Shown here: piece by piece, positions 11,845 through 24,600 of the stretch
Layout: each line of letters opens with the position of its first letter
How positions within the stretch are numbered: the first letter of the stretch is position 1
Assembly (NCBI GenBank): GCA_039707465.1
Contig: CM077647.1
Span: 116,066,610-116,130,609 of the forward strand
DNA length: 64,000 nucleotides
Direction of reading: 5' to 3'
DNA from: Rhabdophis nuchalis
Lineage: Eukaryota > Chordata > Lepidosauria > Squamata > Natricidae
The notes under the pieces: model-generated
The model's database searches: none
Seen by the model: only the letters and a program-made list of their open reading frames with translations
Told to the model about the DNA's origin: nothing
Made by a program: the position numbers and the translations under genes

Positions 11845-11985
11845 AGAAATTGTGGGTGCTTCATCACTGGAGATTTTTAAAAGACTGGACAGTCACTTGT
11901 CTGAAATGTCATAGGAGGCTGAACTAGAAGACCTTCAAGGTCCCTTCAGCTCTGTTCTGATTGAATAATGAATCATTTGCATGAT
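11845..11985 (+). mobile_element. CR1 (L3) LINE 3' end fragment
   Basis: Contains GGGTGCTTCATCACTGGAG, ACTTGTCTGAAATGTCATAG and CTAGAAGACCTTCAAGGTCC, the characteristic 3' end of squamate CR1 elements seen also at 55080-55165. It is strongly 5'-truncated. Confidence 0.8.
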
Positions 11986-12094
11986 ATACACACAATCACT
12001 TCAATTTTTCAGCAATGGTGTGCTCCCGTTCATTTTATTAAATAATATCATATATCTAGGGAGTCCTTTTTCAGTAGTAGCAACTGCCTTCTAA

Positions 12095-12300
12095 GACCTG
12101 GATAGTTCCCACTCTGCTATTATTCAGGAGGGCAATGAAAACCTGGCTCTTCACCCAAGGCCACATTGGAATCTGACCCATACTTTCTCTGCTCTGTTAT
12201 GTTTGCATCTTCTATCCATTTTATAGTAATTTGATTGTTGTGGTATTGATAGCAGTTGAGCAACGTACAAATTTAATAAATAATAATAGGGCAGGCCAAG
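12095..12300 (+). mobile_element. Possible L2-like LINE 3' end
   Basis: GGGCAATGAAAACCTGGCTC, followed by TTCACCCAAGGCCAC, resembles the C-terminal coding end of L2 LINEs (an MKTWLF-like reading). It is short and decayed. Confidence 0.4.
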
Positions 12301-13429
12301 GTCACACACTGCAGTAAAGCACACTGTAATTTGACTAATAGTATCTACGAATTCAGCCATTAAGGTTTGTAAATGGTGGTTTACTACTCAGCATGTAAAC
12401 CTAACCAACTGGGAGTTAAAGACACGGTTAAAGACAAAATTTTATTTCAATGTGCACTTAATCTGGTTTGAGGGTCCCTAGGGAGGACTCTTGTATTTTC
12501 TCATTTTGTAAAACTGCAGCATATGGCCTGCACTGAAGCATGGTCAAATAATATTTTTTTTTTACAAAAGTGAATTAAGTAACAGTCATTACAAGTACTA
12601 ATGCTTGGCGGAAAAGCAAAGATAACTTAACTAAATACAGTTAAGAAAAGTGCAACGAAGAGGATGAGAAGAACATGATTTCCTGAATCTACTCTATGAA
12701 TCGATTAGATTTTATTTTATTTTTAAAAAGGGGATTCCTAACAATAGTTCAGTTCGACGAATCCACTATTGAAGGTTTCATGTACCTAGCTCAGATCAGG
12801 AGGGGAAAAAAACACAGTCCCTCCGTGTTGCCTGAAGCTGACCTGATCATTTCGCGACGGAAGTTTAAAGGGAGAAAGACCTAAAAAAAAATCGCTTCCG
12901 TTTTGTTAGGGGCATCTCGTAAACGCATCGAACTCCCGTTAAAGAGCCCCATTGAGGGAAAACCCCTTCACAAGCAGCCCATCAAAACCATGAGATCCTG
13001 TAGAAACAGCCGTGTCTCGGAGAGCTCTTCGGGCGCTCTCAAATCCCGCTTGAGCGAGATCAGTCTTAGCTGTTTAAGCTGTTGCCTAGCTTGAATGCGG
13101 AATAGCAGCGTGAAAAAAATAAGAGTCGGCATCCTAGATAGACACAACACCTTCACTTAATTTGAAATTAATTTTAATTTTTAAAAAATCAAATAACATT
13201 TTCGGTGGGGAAAAAAACACCCCGTGATTTTACTTAGGATTTGTTGGTAGCTATTATTTATTCAGACCGGCAGCATTTCTTGTAAGATTTTCCAAGTATC
13301 TCATGAGCAAGATGTTTTAGGGGTGAGCAAGGAGCATCTAAAGGTCCCGCAACGGTCATCTTGCAGCCCCTTCAAGGGTGTCGGAAGAGTTCGGATCAGT
13401 TTCTATTTCTAGTCGTAAACTCCCAGGTT
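12300..13429. other. Region upstream of RMND5A, no gene seen
   Basis: AT-rich to about 12800, then richer in CpG toward RMND5A (CTCGTAAACGCATCGAACTC near 12917). This may be distal promoter. No repeat was recognised. Confidence 0.4.
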
Positions 13430-13662
13430 CCCCTTGAAGGACCTCCGGGCTGTTTACAGCGCTGCCTGTGACGCATCCCCAGTATTTAGCTGGTGGACCT
13501 CAGCTGTCCTTCGCGCTGCCTGCAAAAACAACAACTCGCCAACCTGGTCCGCTCCGCTCCTAGGTTCTCTTCCGCGGAGCTCCTCCGTTGAGCGTCCTCT
13601 GGCCGAGCCGTACTGCCTTGCTTGGTGGGCGAGGGGACAAGCGGGCGCCGGAGGGAAAGACA
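13430..13662 (+). promoter_or_regulatory. RMND5A: RMND5A proximal promoter and 5' UTR
   Basis: A GC- and CpG-richer stretch immediately precedes the RMND5A ATG and contrasts with AT-rich flanks. It includes CCGCGGAGC near 13574 and GGGCGCCGG near 13643. It likely holds the transcription start and 5' UTR. No TATA box was recognised, as is common for housekeeping genes. Confidence 0.6.
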
Positions 13663-13804
13663 ATGGACCAATGCGTGACGGTGGAGCGCGAGCTAGAGAA
13701 GGTGCTCCAGAAGTTCTCCGGCTACGGGCAGCTGTGCGAGCGGAGTTTAGAGGAGCTGATCCAGTACGTGGCAGGGCTGCGCCGAGAGATCCTCCAGAGC
13801 GAAA
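13663..13804 (+). CDS. RMND5A: RMND5A coding exon 1
   Basis: Exon 1 encodes residues 1-47, starting [20 protein letters not shown], plus one base of codon 48. The start is chosen because it gives the conserved RMND5A N-terminus. The donor is GAAA|GTATGT, followed by intron sequence in which the open frame is meaningless. An N-terminal helical segment ([13 protein letters not shown]) is visible. Confidence 0.96.
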
Positions 13805-15542
13805 GTATGTGCTGCTCGCTCCCTTTCCTCTTCAGAGTCAGCGGTTCCGAAGTGCTTTTTCCTCCCGAGAGTTGTGCGGGTAGAAATTCAGCCGGTGAAG
13901 CTTGTCTTAAAAAGTCGCCTGTTTCACAAACCGCACCACCGGCGTTATCTACTAGAATTGCCATTGAGCCTTTGCTCAGCAGGGAATTGTAACTAATCCC
14001 AGCTTTTTAATGAATGTGTCTGTAAAGTGTTCGTAAAATATTGGCCGGGGGGAGGGGTATTATACCTTATTAGAAGTACTCTTTGAAAAAGCTGGTGGAC
14101 GAAAGAAAAACCCTTATCACCAATGTTTCATAATTTTTCCTTTATCGGGACTGCTTGTTAAAGAAATAGGATCAGGGTTTATTAGGCAAGATGGCAAATC
14201 CCCATACGTCCTATTCTAGCTGCTTTATTTGTTTTGTCCCAGTCGTCTCGTATGTATTATTGTATTTCCTTATCTTCTCAAGCTTTATGAATGTGTCATC
14301 TCTTCCTTTAAATTTGCTTTTAGTCATGTGACCTGCTGTGTTTTCAGTGTAACAATTCTGTCCATTTCTTTTTCATTTGGTTTGAGCAGATTCATTCTCG
14401 GAACATTCTGTAAAAACAAACCCTCTTTTGCTTTAGTTATACTTTCTTATAGTTGACTTTAATTTTGTGTATAAGATCCCTCTTTCAAGTGCACTGCAGT
14501 CTGTCCCTCCCAATGTTGGTCCTTTACTTTTCCATTAGTTAGAACTGTCTGAAATATGTTTCAAACATTTAGTACTAAAATAATACAATTGTATCTTCAG
14601 TTTCTCCCCACCCCCCAAAAGCAGGAAAAAAAATCTCAAAATACATATGACTGATGATGTAAAATTAATTGGGCAGGATGTGATTCATATATCTTCTGAC
14701 AAATTCAACATCCCTACACAAATTTTCCTGAAAGGCCATTTTGAGAACGAGGAAGATGGTAGTGGGGTCAGCATTTATTCATTCTTAACATTGTTGGTTA
14801 ATAAATAGTAGAGTTTGTTAGTCTTTCAAGTGTGTGTGATTGTGTGTGGCCTTCATACTATCTATCAGAGGGTTATTTCATATTTCTCACTGGCAGGATT
14901 GGGTCCAGGAGCCCCTAATTGCTAATTACCAGGTCTACTCCATAAATCTATTGATTAGGATACATTTGGAATAGCTTTAAAAAGCTTTTTTCTTAGGCCA
15001 TTAGTCCATTTAAAGAGACAGTATGGAGAAAACAAAAACTCAATTTATGTACTTGTGGATATGAAGTATTGGAATACAATGTTCAATACTTTCTGGCAAA
15101 ACAGGCAGACGCCTGTTACATATTTGAGGTTATTGAATTAACTGACAAGCTAAACCAAAATTGCAAATGGTTAACTCTTAGAAAAAAAATATCTGCATCA
15201 ATTATAAGAACATATAGAGAAAAAACTAAAATAACATGGTTTTTCTTCCTTTAGCTGTTGTTCTAATGGAACAAAGATGAATAATAGTTTGCAGGATTGA
15301 TCCACAGCACCCCATTCCAGTTGATAATTCTGATTAATAATTTGAAGTGAATTTAGAAAAAGTGAGGTCTGCTTAAAGGAGCTTGTTGTTTCTTAAGACT
15401 AAGATGTTGAATAGATTCTTAACATAGTTTGTAAATAATCTGTAGTAGTAATGGCTAATATACTTAATATATACCGGTATTAGATACAGTGCATTTAATC
15501 TGAGATTATAGGTTTTACCTGATAGCTTCAAAAGCTAACTAC

Positions 15543-15627
<85 letters not shown>

Positions 15628-18600
15628 TATTATATTTATAAACCGCACCCTCTCCCCAAAGGTACTCGGGGCGGTGTACAGGAAAATTAAAAACCATCTA
15701 AAAACATACAATACACACAAATTAAAAGCGAATTAAACTACCCTGTACTAAAATTTAAAACCATTAAAATTACCACCCATTAAAACCCAATAAACAATTT
15801 GAGAAAACAGACTGGGGCGAGAAGCGTAAATTAGGCCAAGCCGGCCTGATGAAACAAATAGGTTTTTACTTTTTGGCGGAAGGCACGGAGGTCCGTAGTC
15901 GTTCTAATATCCGGGGGTAGGTCGTTCCAGAGGGTCGGGCCCATCACAGAGAAGGCCCTTCCCCTGGGCGTCGCCCGCTGGCTCTGCCTGGTGGACGGCA
16001 CCCGGAGAAGTCCCTCTCTGTGTGAGCGAATCGGTCGAAGGGATGTATGGGGCAGGATACGATCCCGCAAATAACTAGGTCCTGTGCCATGGAGCGCTTT
16101 AAAGATGATAATCAACACCTTGAAACGCACCAGAAAGACCACAGGCAGCCAGTGCAGCTCGCGTTGGAATGGTGTTACATGGGAGTATCTAGTGACTCCC
16201 ATAACTGCCCGCGCGGCCGCGTTCTGGACCAGCTGTAGTCTCCGGGTGCATCTCAAGGGGAGCCCCATGTAGAGAGCATTACAGTAGTCCAGACGAGATG
16301 TCACAAGCGCATGAGTGACCGTGCGAAGGGCGTCCCGGTCCAATAGGGGACGCAACTGGCGCACCAGGCGAACCTGATAAAATGCCCCCCTGGCCAATAC
16401 TTCTATAGCAATAAAATGCCTTTGTATTCATATTCTGTAATCCATTGTTCTGTTGTATAGGTCTTTGAAATTAAGATATGAAGTTTGGGTCTTTGAGATG
16501 GTTCTCATAATGCAATTAATTTTTAATTTTTCTTTCTTCTATTTAGATCCAGATGAAGATGTATCAGGTACAATATCACTTGTTATGACCCAATGTTGTA
16601 AACGAATAAAGGACACAGTTCAAAAACTGGCTTCGGATCATAAGGATATCCACAGTAGTGTTTCTCGTGTTGGGAAAGCAATTGATAAGGTATTAGTATT
16701 AATTTTAAGCATCAATTTCAATTCAATTTTAATTTTAATTTATTGCAGTCCTAAACCAGTACAGATAAAAAAATAAAAAATAAGATAGAATTAAAGTATA
16801 TATTTAAAACACCCTAACATCTACAAATGGGATCCAGAATATAACCTATATAAAATTATAATATGAATATTAAAATTATATTAAATATGATGTGTAAAAT
16901 GAAGAAATAAACGTATCATTATTAATATCCACAAAGTAATATCTAAACTTTAAATGAATTATAGTTAAAATGCATTTCAAGATATTGTCCCATCAGAGTT
17001 CAACAGATATTCTGTGTTGCTGCATAAAACCTAGGTATATGTGCTGTAACCAGGGGTACTTTGTCTTTGAGCAACATCTGGGTGTAGGCCAAATCTGGGC
17101 TATCAGGATATGTACTAATCAAAGATAGTATGAATCTGGTTCAGATGTCTCAATAAGAGAAGCAATGAAGGAGAACATAGAATATTTGTAGCTCTAGTTG
17201 AACTGTGAGGCCCTTGATACTCTCTGAGCTTGATTGTTTTCTTGCAGATGTTTCATTGCCCAACTAAGTGATATCATTAGTGCTAGTGTGAGCAGGGTTT
17301 GCTCTGGGTTTATATCGAAGGAGCTTACCTATTAGTGTTGGTGGGAATGCTCTTGGTGGTTCCTGGATTAGACATTGTTTATTGTTACTGTCTTTATTAG
17401 ATTGTTCCTTCATTGCTTGATTGTTGGTCTAGTATTATGCTTGGGGTTAATCTCTGCTTATCTGAGTATTGACTACTGGCAAGGAGGTGTTTTGGTATTT
17501 TAGCTTTTTGATTGTCCCTTTTGAATGATATGTAGATGTTTATCTCTATATGCCTGTTGATGGCCAATTGGTTGAATGCCAGGCTTCTAGGAATTTGCTA
17601 ATATTTTTGAACTTAGCTTGGTCTCGGATGCTCAGTTTTCCAAATGAAGCCATAGTGGAAGTCTGTCCATGTATTGTGCAATTAGGAGTTTTCATCGTAT
17701 TTTCTGATTGCTAGTTGATGTTCGTGGATGCTAGTCTTCTGCTTGTTTGTTCTATATGGTGCTCTTACAGTCCTTCTGTGTGCTATAAATCAGGGGCAGC
17801 CCGGATGCATCACTTGCTGGCCACGCCCATGGTTGATTTAGCGAAGGGAAAAAAGTTGCGATATATTACACGATGACAATGTGATGCCATCCCTTTGACA
17901 CCATTGTATAAATGATTCCTGTTTCTTTTTCTTTTGCTACTACTGGGTCTTTTGGTTTACTTAAGATGTTTTAAATTGCTTTAGTTGGTTTGTGTGTAAA
18001 GTTGATGCCATGTAGTTGTAACTGTTGAGTGTTTCTTAAATGTTTTTGATGTATGGCAATATTATCCTTTCAACAGCTTGCTTTGGTTGTAGTGTAGTGG
18101 ATTAATGGTCAAGCACTTTTTTGTAAAGTTCTGTGGATATCCATTTCCCCTCCAATAATTTAATTCTTATATTTTAGGGTTTGACTGAAACTAATAAGAA
18201 TATTAAAAATACCATGTCAGCTACAGCTCACATAACCTCTGCCCCCATTCCAAATCTTCAAATGCTTTAGTTTTGTTTCTGTTTTATTTAATATTGTCAG
18301 AATGTAACAAATTTTAACTAATTTCAACTGAAAAATTGAAGATGGGAGATTATGCACAGATCTACTATTATTCATATTCATCATGGTATTTGTCTCAGTG
18401 TGATATTTGAATATGAATTCAGTAGCTGAGCTGGTGCACTCCATATTGGTTCACCTTCACAATGGAGGGTAAGCAATACAGTAATATAATATAGTAAGCA
18501 ATAGCTAAAAATGTTTTGCCTCTCTTACTGCCATTGTTACTTTAGCTATTTCTTCTTTATCTCCTGGATTTCCTGAATAAAACAAGGATAGGTATCCTTG

Positions 18601-21600
18601 ATAACAGTAGCTGTTATCAAGGGCTGTTTTGGAGTGATTTCATCAAGAGCCCAGCTTACTTTGCATTTCCTATGACCAACAAGTATTTATTTTGATAAGT
18701 TTGCCTACTAAATTTTTTGGAAAACTACTCAACTCATCTCGGAAACTATTGGATCCATAATATGCTGGAGGCACACCAATTGAATAATATAATCTCATTT
18801 GTGATCTGAAATTCCTTCTATCAAATTCTATAACAAGATCACAAGACACATGTGAGATAAATAGTAGTAATATTTTGTCTTACAAGATTAAGTAAAAAAA
18901 GTACAATGATCCAAAAAGCATTTTTACATAGGAGACAATATTTGGAAGCAAGTTCAACTATGTCCTATAGTATCTCCTGCTGCAGTTCGACCTCTTCCAC
19001 AATGCCTTACATAAACTAAATGCGAATGTAGGAATTCTTCAACTCCTATATTTATGGGGATTGGGAAAATGAGTTTGGAGTCTGTTCTGTCTATCTGCAG
19101 TTTTAAAATATGGTTTGAATATAGGAGATACAGTAGTTTGGTAATGGATGAAATAGTTTGAAAGTTGGATAGTTTGAATATTAGCATCTGAATAAAATCA
19201 GAAAAAAAAGTTTCTTCTAGACTTAATTATCATTTTTTTAATTTACAGAATTTTGACTCTGACATTAGCAGTGTTGGAATAGATGGATGTTGGCAGGCTG
19301 ATAGCCAGAGGATTCTGAATGAAGTTATGGTTGAACACTTTTTCCGGCAAGGAATGTTAGATGTAGCTGAGGAGCTTTGTCAGGTAATTGCAGCCAGAAT
19401 GTGGAGGCAAAATAAATTATTTATTTAAGAACCATAAATGATATTAATGTGAAAAATACTCTGATAACTAATAGACATGGACTATAACTTTTTTTTTCCA
19501 GGAGTCTGGACTTTCTATAGACCAAAGTCAAAAGCAACCATTTGTAGAGCTGAACCGAATATTGGAAGCACTTAAAGTTAGAGTTTTGAGACCTGCATTG
19601 GAGTGAGTTATTCAGCTGTTTGGAAATGCTTTAGATAAAATCTAAGAGATACTGAAATATTTTCCTTTAACACATTTGTGTATGTTGGGGTTTAGAACTA
19701 AATAAATGTATACAAAATCTCATATATCCTGCCTCAACTGAAAGATAGAGCTTGGATAATTCTATTAAGTAGCAGGAACTATCTTTTTTTCATAGAATAT
19801 GGCATTTTCTGAGTAAGTAATCAGTATTAGTCAAATAGTACAGTACACTCATGCAATATTAAGCTGAGGCCTGCAACTGAGAACTGACTAACTAAAGATA
19901 AAATGATAGCATGCCCTTCAAGGTTGTGCTGTGTTGGTATTCTGAGTGCCGTATATGGTTTTCCCATTTACTTTGCTTGTTGGAAGCCAGCAGGAAATTA
20001 TGAGGAGGTCCATGCTCAGTGTCTCACAAACCTTGCTTAACAACAGCAAGGGGGACTGTGAAGATTGCCAGGTTATTGAGCAAGCAGCCACATGATATAT
20101 TGCTTAGCAATGAAAATTCTAGTCTCAATTACCATCGTCGGTTAAGGACCACCTGTTACCTCTGTTCTTAAATTTCTAAAAGAAGTTGGTCCCCATGGAA
20201 GCCTGATATTAGGCTACTCTTTATTGCAAATTATTACTTTTCATATTGTTCCCTAAGTTGTGAATTGCGCCATTCTGAATTACTTTTTGTATTGTGGGGT
20301 ATAATAAGCAGATATATACAGAAAGAAAAAAGTGTTTTTGTCTTTTTCTTTTTTTCAAAATTTTCTCTGCTTTGGCAGTACAGGTAGTCCTTGATGTATG
20401 ACCACAATTGAACCCAAAATTTATGTTGTTAAGTGAGACATTTGTTAAGTGAATTTTGCCCCATTTTATGACCTTTAGTGCCTCAGTTGTTAAGTGAATC
20501 ATTGCAGTTGATAAGTTGATAACCTGGTTGTTAAGTGAATCTGACTTCCTCATTGATTTTCCTTGTGAGAAGATCACAAAAGGGGATCATATTATCTTGG
20601 GACACAGCAGTTGCTATAAATATGAGCCACTTGCCAAGCATCTGAATTTTGATCACATGATCATGGGGATGCCGAAAGGACAAAACTCTGAAAAACAGCC
20701 ATGTCACTTTTTTCAGTGCCATGGTAACTGTGAACAGTCATTAAATGAACTGTTGAGGACTACCTATAAATGCCATTACTTCACAAATAGCTGTATTTTC
20801 TAAGAAAACATTCTGACATTCCTTATGATATAGTAATTATTTAGCATCTCCCCTATATTTCATGTGCCCGAGAGAGTAAAAAAAACCCATACTTGAGCAA
20901 ATATTTAGGAAAATATGATAATTATCCAGCTTTCTTCTCTCTTTATTTGATATTATTAAAATACACTTGGAGCCTTGTAACTGGTAACAGTATTCTATGC
21001 TACTCTCAGTTTCTTACAAGGCTCCTTACTAACTTTAAGGATTCCAAGGATTTCTTAAGTTCTACTACACTACATCAACTCTTCTGCTCTGGAACAGCAA
21101 GAATTGTACTAATGTTGCTTAGAAATAAATAAACAAACAACAAACAAACAAACAAACGGTATGGGCAGAGAAATTCATGTTCCTCGGAGAAAGAGTTGAA
21201 CTAGTTACTCTGCTTCTGAATTGCTAGTACAATTCTTCCATAGGGACAAAATGAAGCAATTCCCTGCTCTCCAAACTTGTTTTTAATGCATTCTCCAGAC
21301 TTTCCCAGAGAGAGGGTCTCAATATGCGTGGAAAAGAAACTTTTGTTTTGATATCCTCAGGACTCCTGGGAGAAGATATCCAGTAGAACTTCAGCAACTT
21401 TCATTTAAGCTGAGATGTATCAAACCACAACTGATCCTTCTTTTAATTACAGTTTTGGAATTGATGAACAAGGTTGTAATGAGATTAGAATAATAGATTA
21501 ATAGAAGTGAAGGCCTCTGAAACTGATAATGATTACCATTACAACTCTGTTTTGGAACCAGTCCTGCAGGACTCCTGCATTTAAGCCTTGCTCCAAATAA

Positions 21601-24600
21601 GAGAGTGTTTTTGGGAAGTCTCTGTAGAAGCTTAATGTTTACTTATTATACATTATCTGAGCCAATATACTAATAGTTTGTTATTACATAGTATTAATAA
21701 ATGAAAGTGGAAAAAGGTCTTTTAACAACCTTGAGATAAAACAGCTATTTGTTTAGAAAGTATTTGTCAACTCCTTGCTCATGTGGAGGTCAGCTTGGCA
21801 TATTATGATCCAGTGGGGGAAATGTCAGCTTATTGCTGTTAATAAAATACCTCTATCTAGTTTCCTAGAGACCATTCATATTTGGAAGAAAACTGTAAGT
21901 AAGTAGTTTTTTTTTACAAAACAATGAAATTTCTCTGGAACTCTGACCTGGATCTAACTGGATGGCAGCTACTGGGAGCTGTTAATCACAGTTTCTATTA
22001 AATGCTTTTTGAATTGTATTGCAAAATATTAACATTAACTTGAAATTTCATTTTACAATCTAAATCCAAGATCTCTACATTTGTAGAAAATAGTATTGTT
22101 TACTGCTTGCTGGAGGTATACTAGTGATATAAGAAACATACTAAATAATTTTATTTTAGTTTGTAGTAACCTCAGGCAAATGTAAAATAGGTATAAACCA
22201 TTATCCTAATTACTAATTTTCCTGTTTTTCTTTTCTTAAAATTAATTATCCCATTATTTCTTAGGTGGGCTGTTTCGAACAGAGAAATGCTTATGACACA
22301 GAATAGTTCCTTAGAGTTTAAACTACATAGATTATATTTTATTAGTTTATTAATGGGTGGAACGGCAAATCAGAGAGAAGCATTGCAGTATGCAAAAAAC
22401 TTTCAACCATTTGCTCTCAATCACCAGAAAGGTAAGCAATATGAAATACTATATGCTAGATACCAAACATTATTTAAGTTAAAAGCTGCATGTATTGAAT
22501 TCTCTACAAATATTTTACTGCCCTAAATAGTTTTGTTGCCTGTTTACAGGTTTTTTAAATTTTTTAATTTATTGACAAATATTAGTGCTTTTGTATAAAA
22601 CTTTAGAGACAGAACACATCTAATTATGAAATCTGTTTTTAGAATACTTTCCCCCAAGGATATTTTTTTTTGTTTCTGAATCTGGTTTAGCCAACCAAAG
22701 GTTCAAAGAGTGGTGGTTTAATGGCTTATTCATGTTCTTCGGAATAAATCTTTTCTCACTGCCAAATTATAATAATATTTTTTTATTCCTGCCCATTCTT
22801 GAAAATATTTTGTTTTCGAGCTAAAAAGAGGGGCTACTCTTGATTAAATAAATGCAAAACTACCCTTGTGAGTCACTTAGGTTCCTTTAAGAATTAAACA
22901 ACTATTCATATACTGTATTTTTTGGTGTATAAGATGCACTGGAGTGTAAGATGCACCAAGGTTTTGAAGAGACAAATTACAAAAAAAAGTAGGTAGGTAG
23001 ATAGAGGGATAGAGAAGGAGAAATAGAAATACAGAGAAAGAGAAATACAGTAGGTAAGGTAGAGAGAGTAGGTAGGTAGGTAGATAGATAGATACAGGGA
23101 TAGAGAGAGAGAAATAGAGAGAGAGAAATACAGTAGGTAGGTAGGGAGAGAGAGAGAGAGTGTGTAGGTAGGTAGGTAGGTAGGTAGGTAGGTAGAAGGA
23201 TAGAGAGAGAAATACAGTAGGTAGGTAGGTAGAGAGAGAGGTAGGTAGATAAAGGGATAGAGAGAGAGAAATAGAGAGAAATATAGTAGGTAGGTAGGGA
23301 GAGGTAGGTAGGTAGGTAGAAGGATAGGGAGAGAGAGAAATACAGTAGGTAGGTAGAGAGAGAGAGTGTAGGTAGGTAGGTTGATGTTTGCAGGTATATT
23401 TATCCATGTCCTGGAGAAGGAAATTGCAGAGAAACCTTAAGACTTTGTTTCTGCTGGCACAGAAATAGTTAAAGAGCAGGGGAAAAAACCCTTTTGTACT
23501 CTGCAAACCTCTCCAAAATGGCCCATTTCTCCATGAAAACGGGGCCATTTTTTTCCAAAGAAAAACATGAATAGCCTTGTGGGGGGGGCTTGCATAGTGT
23601 TCCGGGGGTGGTGGTCAAAAATGAGCAAAAAAGGCCCATTTATTCCGAAAATGGACCATTTTTGTGTCAAATAAATTGCATGCATAGCCCTATGGAGGTT
23701 TATAGAGTGCTGCTTGGGGCTGGGGGGGGGCGGGGCAGAAAAACGGCCCATTTTAGGCTAATTTCTGCCCTCCCCAGCCCCTAGGAGCTCTCTGGAAGCC
23801 GCTATAATGCTAGGCACAGCCAGTTTGGTAAAGCAGATGGGGTTCCAGGAGGCAAAAAAATGCTGTATTTGGTGTATAAGACGCACACAGATTTTCAGCC
23901 TCTTTTTAGAGGAAAAAAGGTGCGTCTTATACTCCGAAAAATACGGTATGTCACTAAATATAACTGCTTGTTTTTGAAGTGACTGTTTTTTATGTAACTA
24001 AAAACCTCTGTTCTCGGCGTTTTTGAACAGCCCAGACCTGTCTTTGAGAAATTTTGTTGCACTTGTTCATTTTCAGATTGTGCATCAGAACTAAAAAATA
24101 ATAACGATTAAAAAAAATAGAGCTTCTTGAAATGTTCTAATTGTCTGCCCAATGTCTGGTATAGGTAAATGAGAAAACAGAGTCCAATAATATTTGGGCT
24201 ACCTCGAGAATTCTAAAGGTACAAATCTTGATTGTAATTATAAAAATTAAGCTACATAAAAGAACACTTTTGTTTTTCTTTCTAAAGTGCCATGTGGGGG
24301 AGATTAAAAAAATGACTTAAGAACTTTTAAGTGCCAATTCAAAAAAATACACATCCAAAAAATCATTATCAATAATTGAAAGAGTCAAATGATGAGATAT
24401 TGTTAGTGAATTATCAATTTTTACGTGTTCAATATATATTAAAGTTTTTAGAATAAAGACTATATAATTGTATGTGTCCGTTATAAAATAATTAAATTAC
24501 ATTTTTAACCTTTTGCAGATATTCAAATTTTGATGGGAAGTCTTGTATACCTGAGGCAAGGAATTGAAAATTCTCCATATGTCCATTTACTAGATGCAAA

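Noticed and set aside
13434..13883. 149-residue open frame overlapping RMND5A exon 1
   Set aside because: It is in a different frame from the conserved RMND5A N-terminus and runs through the exon 1 donor.
22991..23385. Regular repeats resembling a CRISPR array
   Set aside because: Units are simple-sequence tracts without constant repeats and unique spacers, and the genome is vertebrate.
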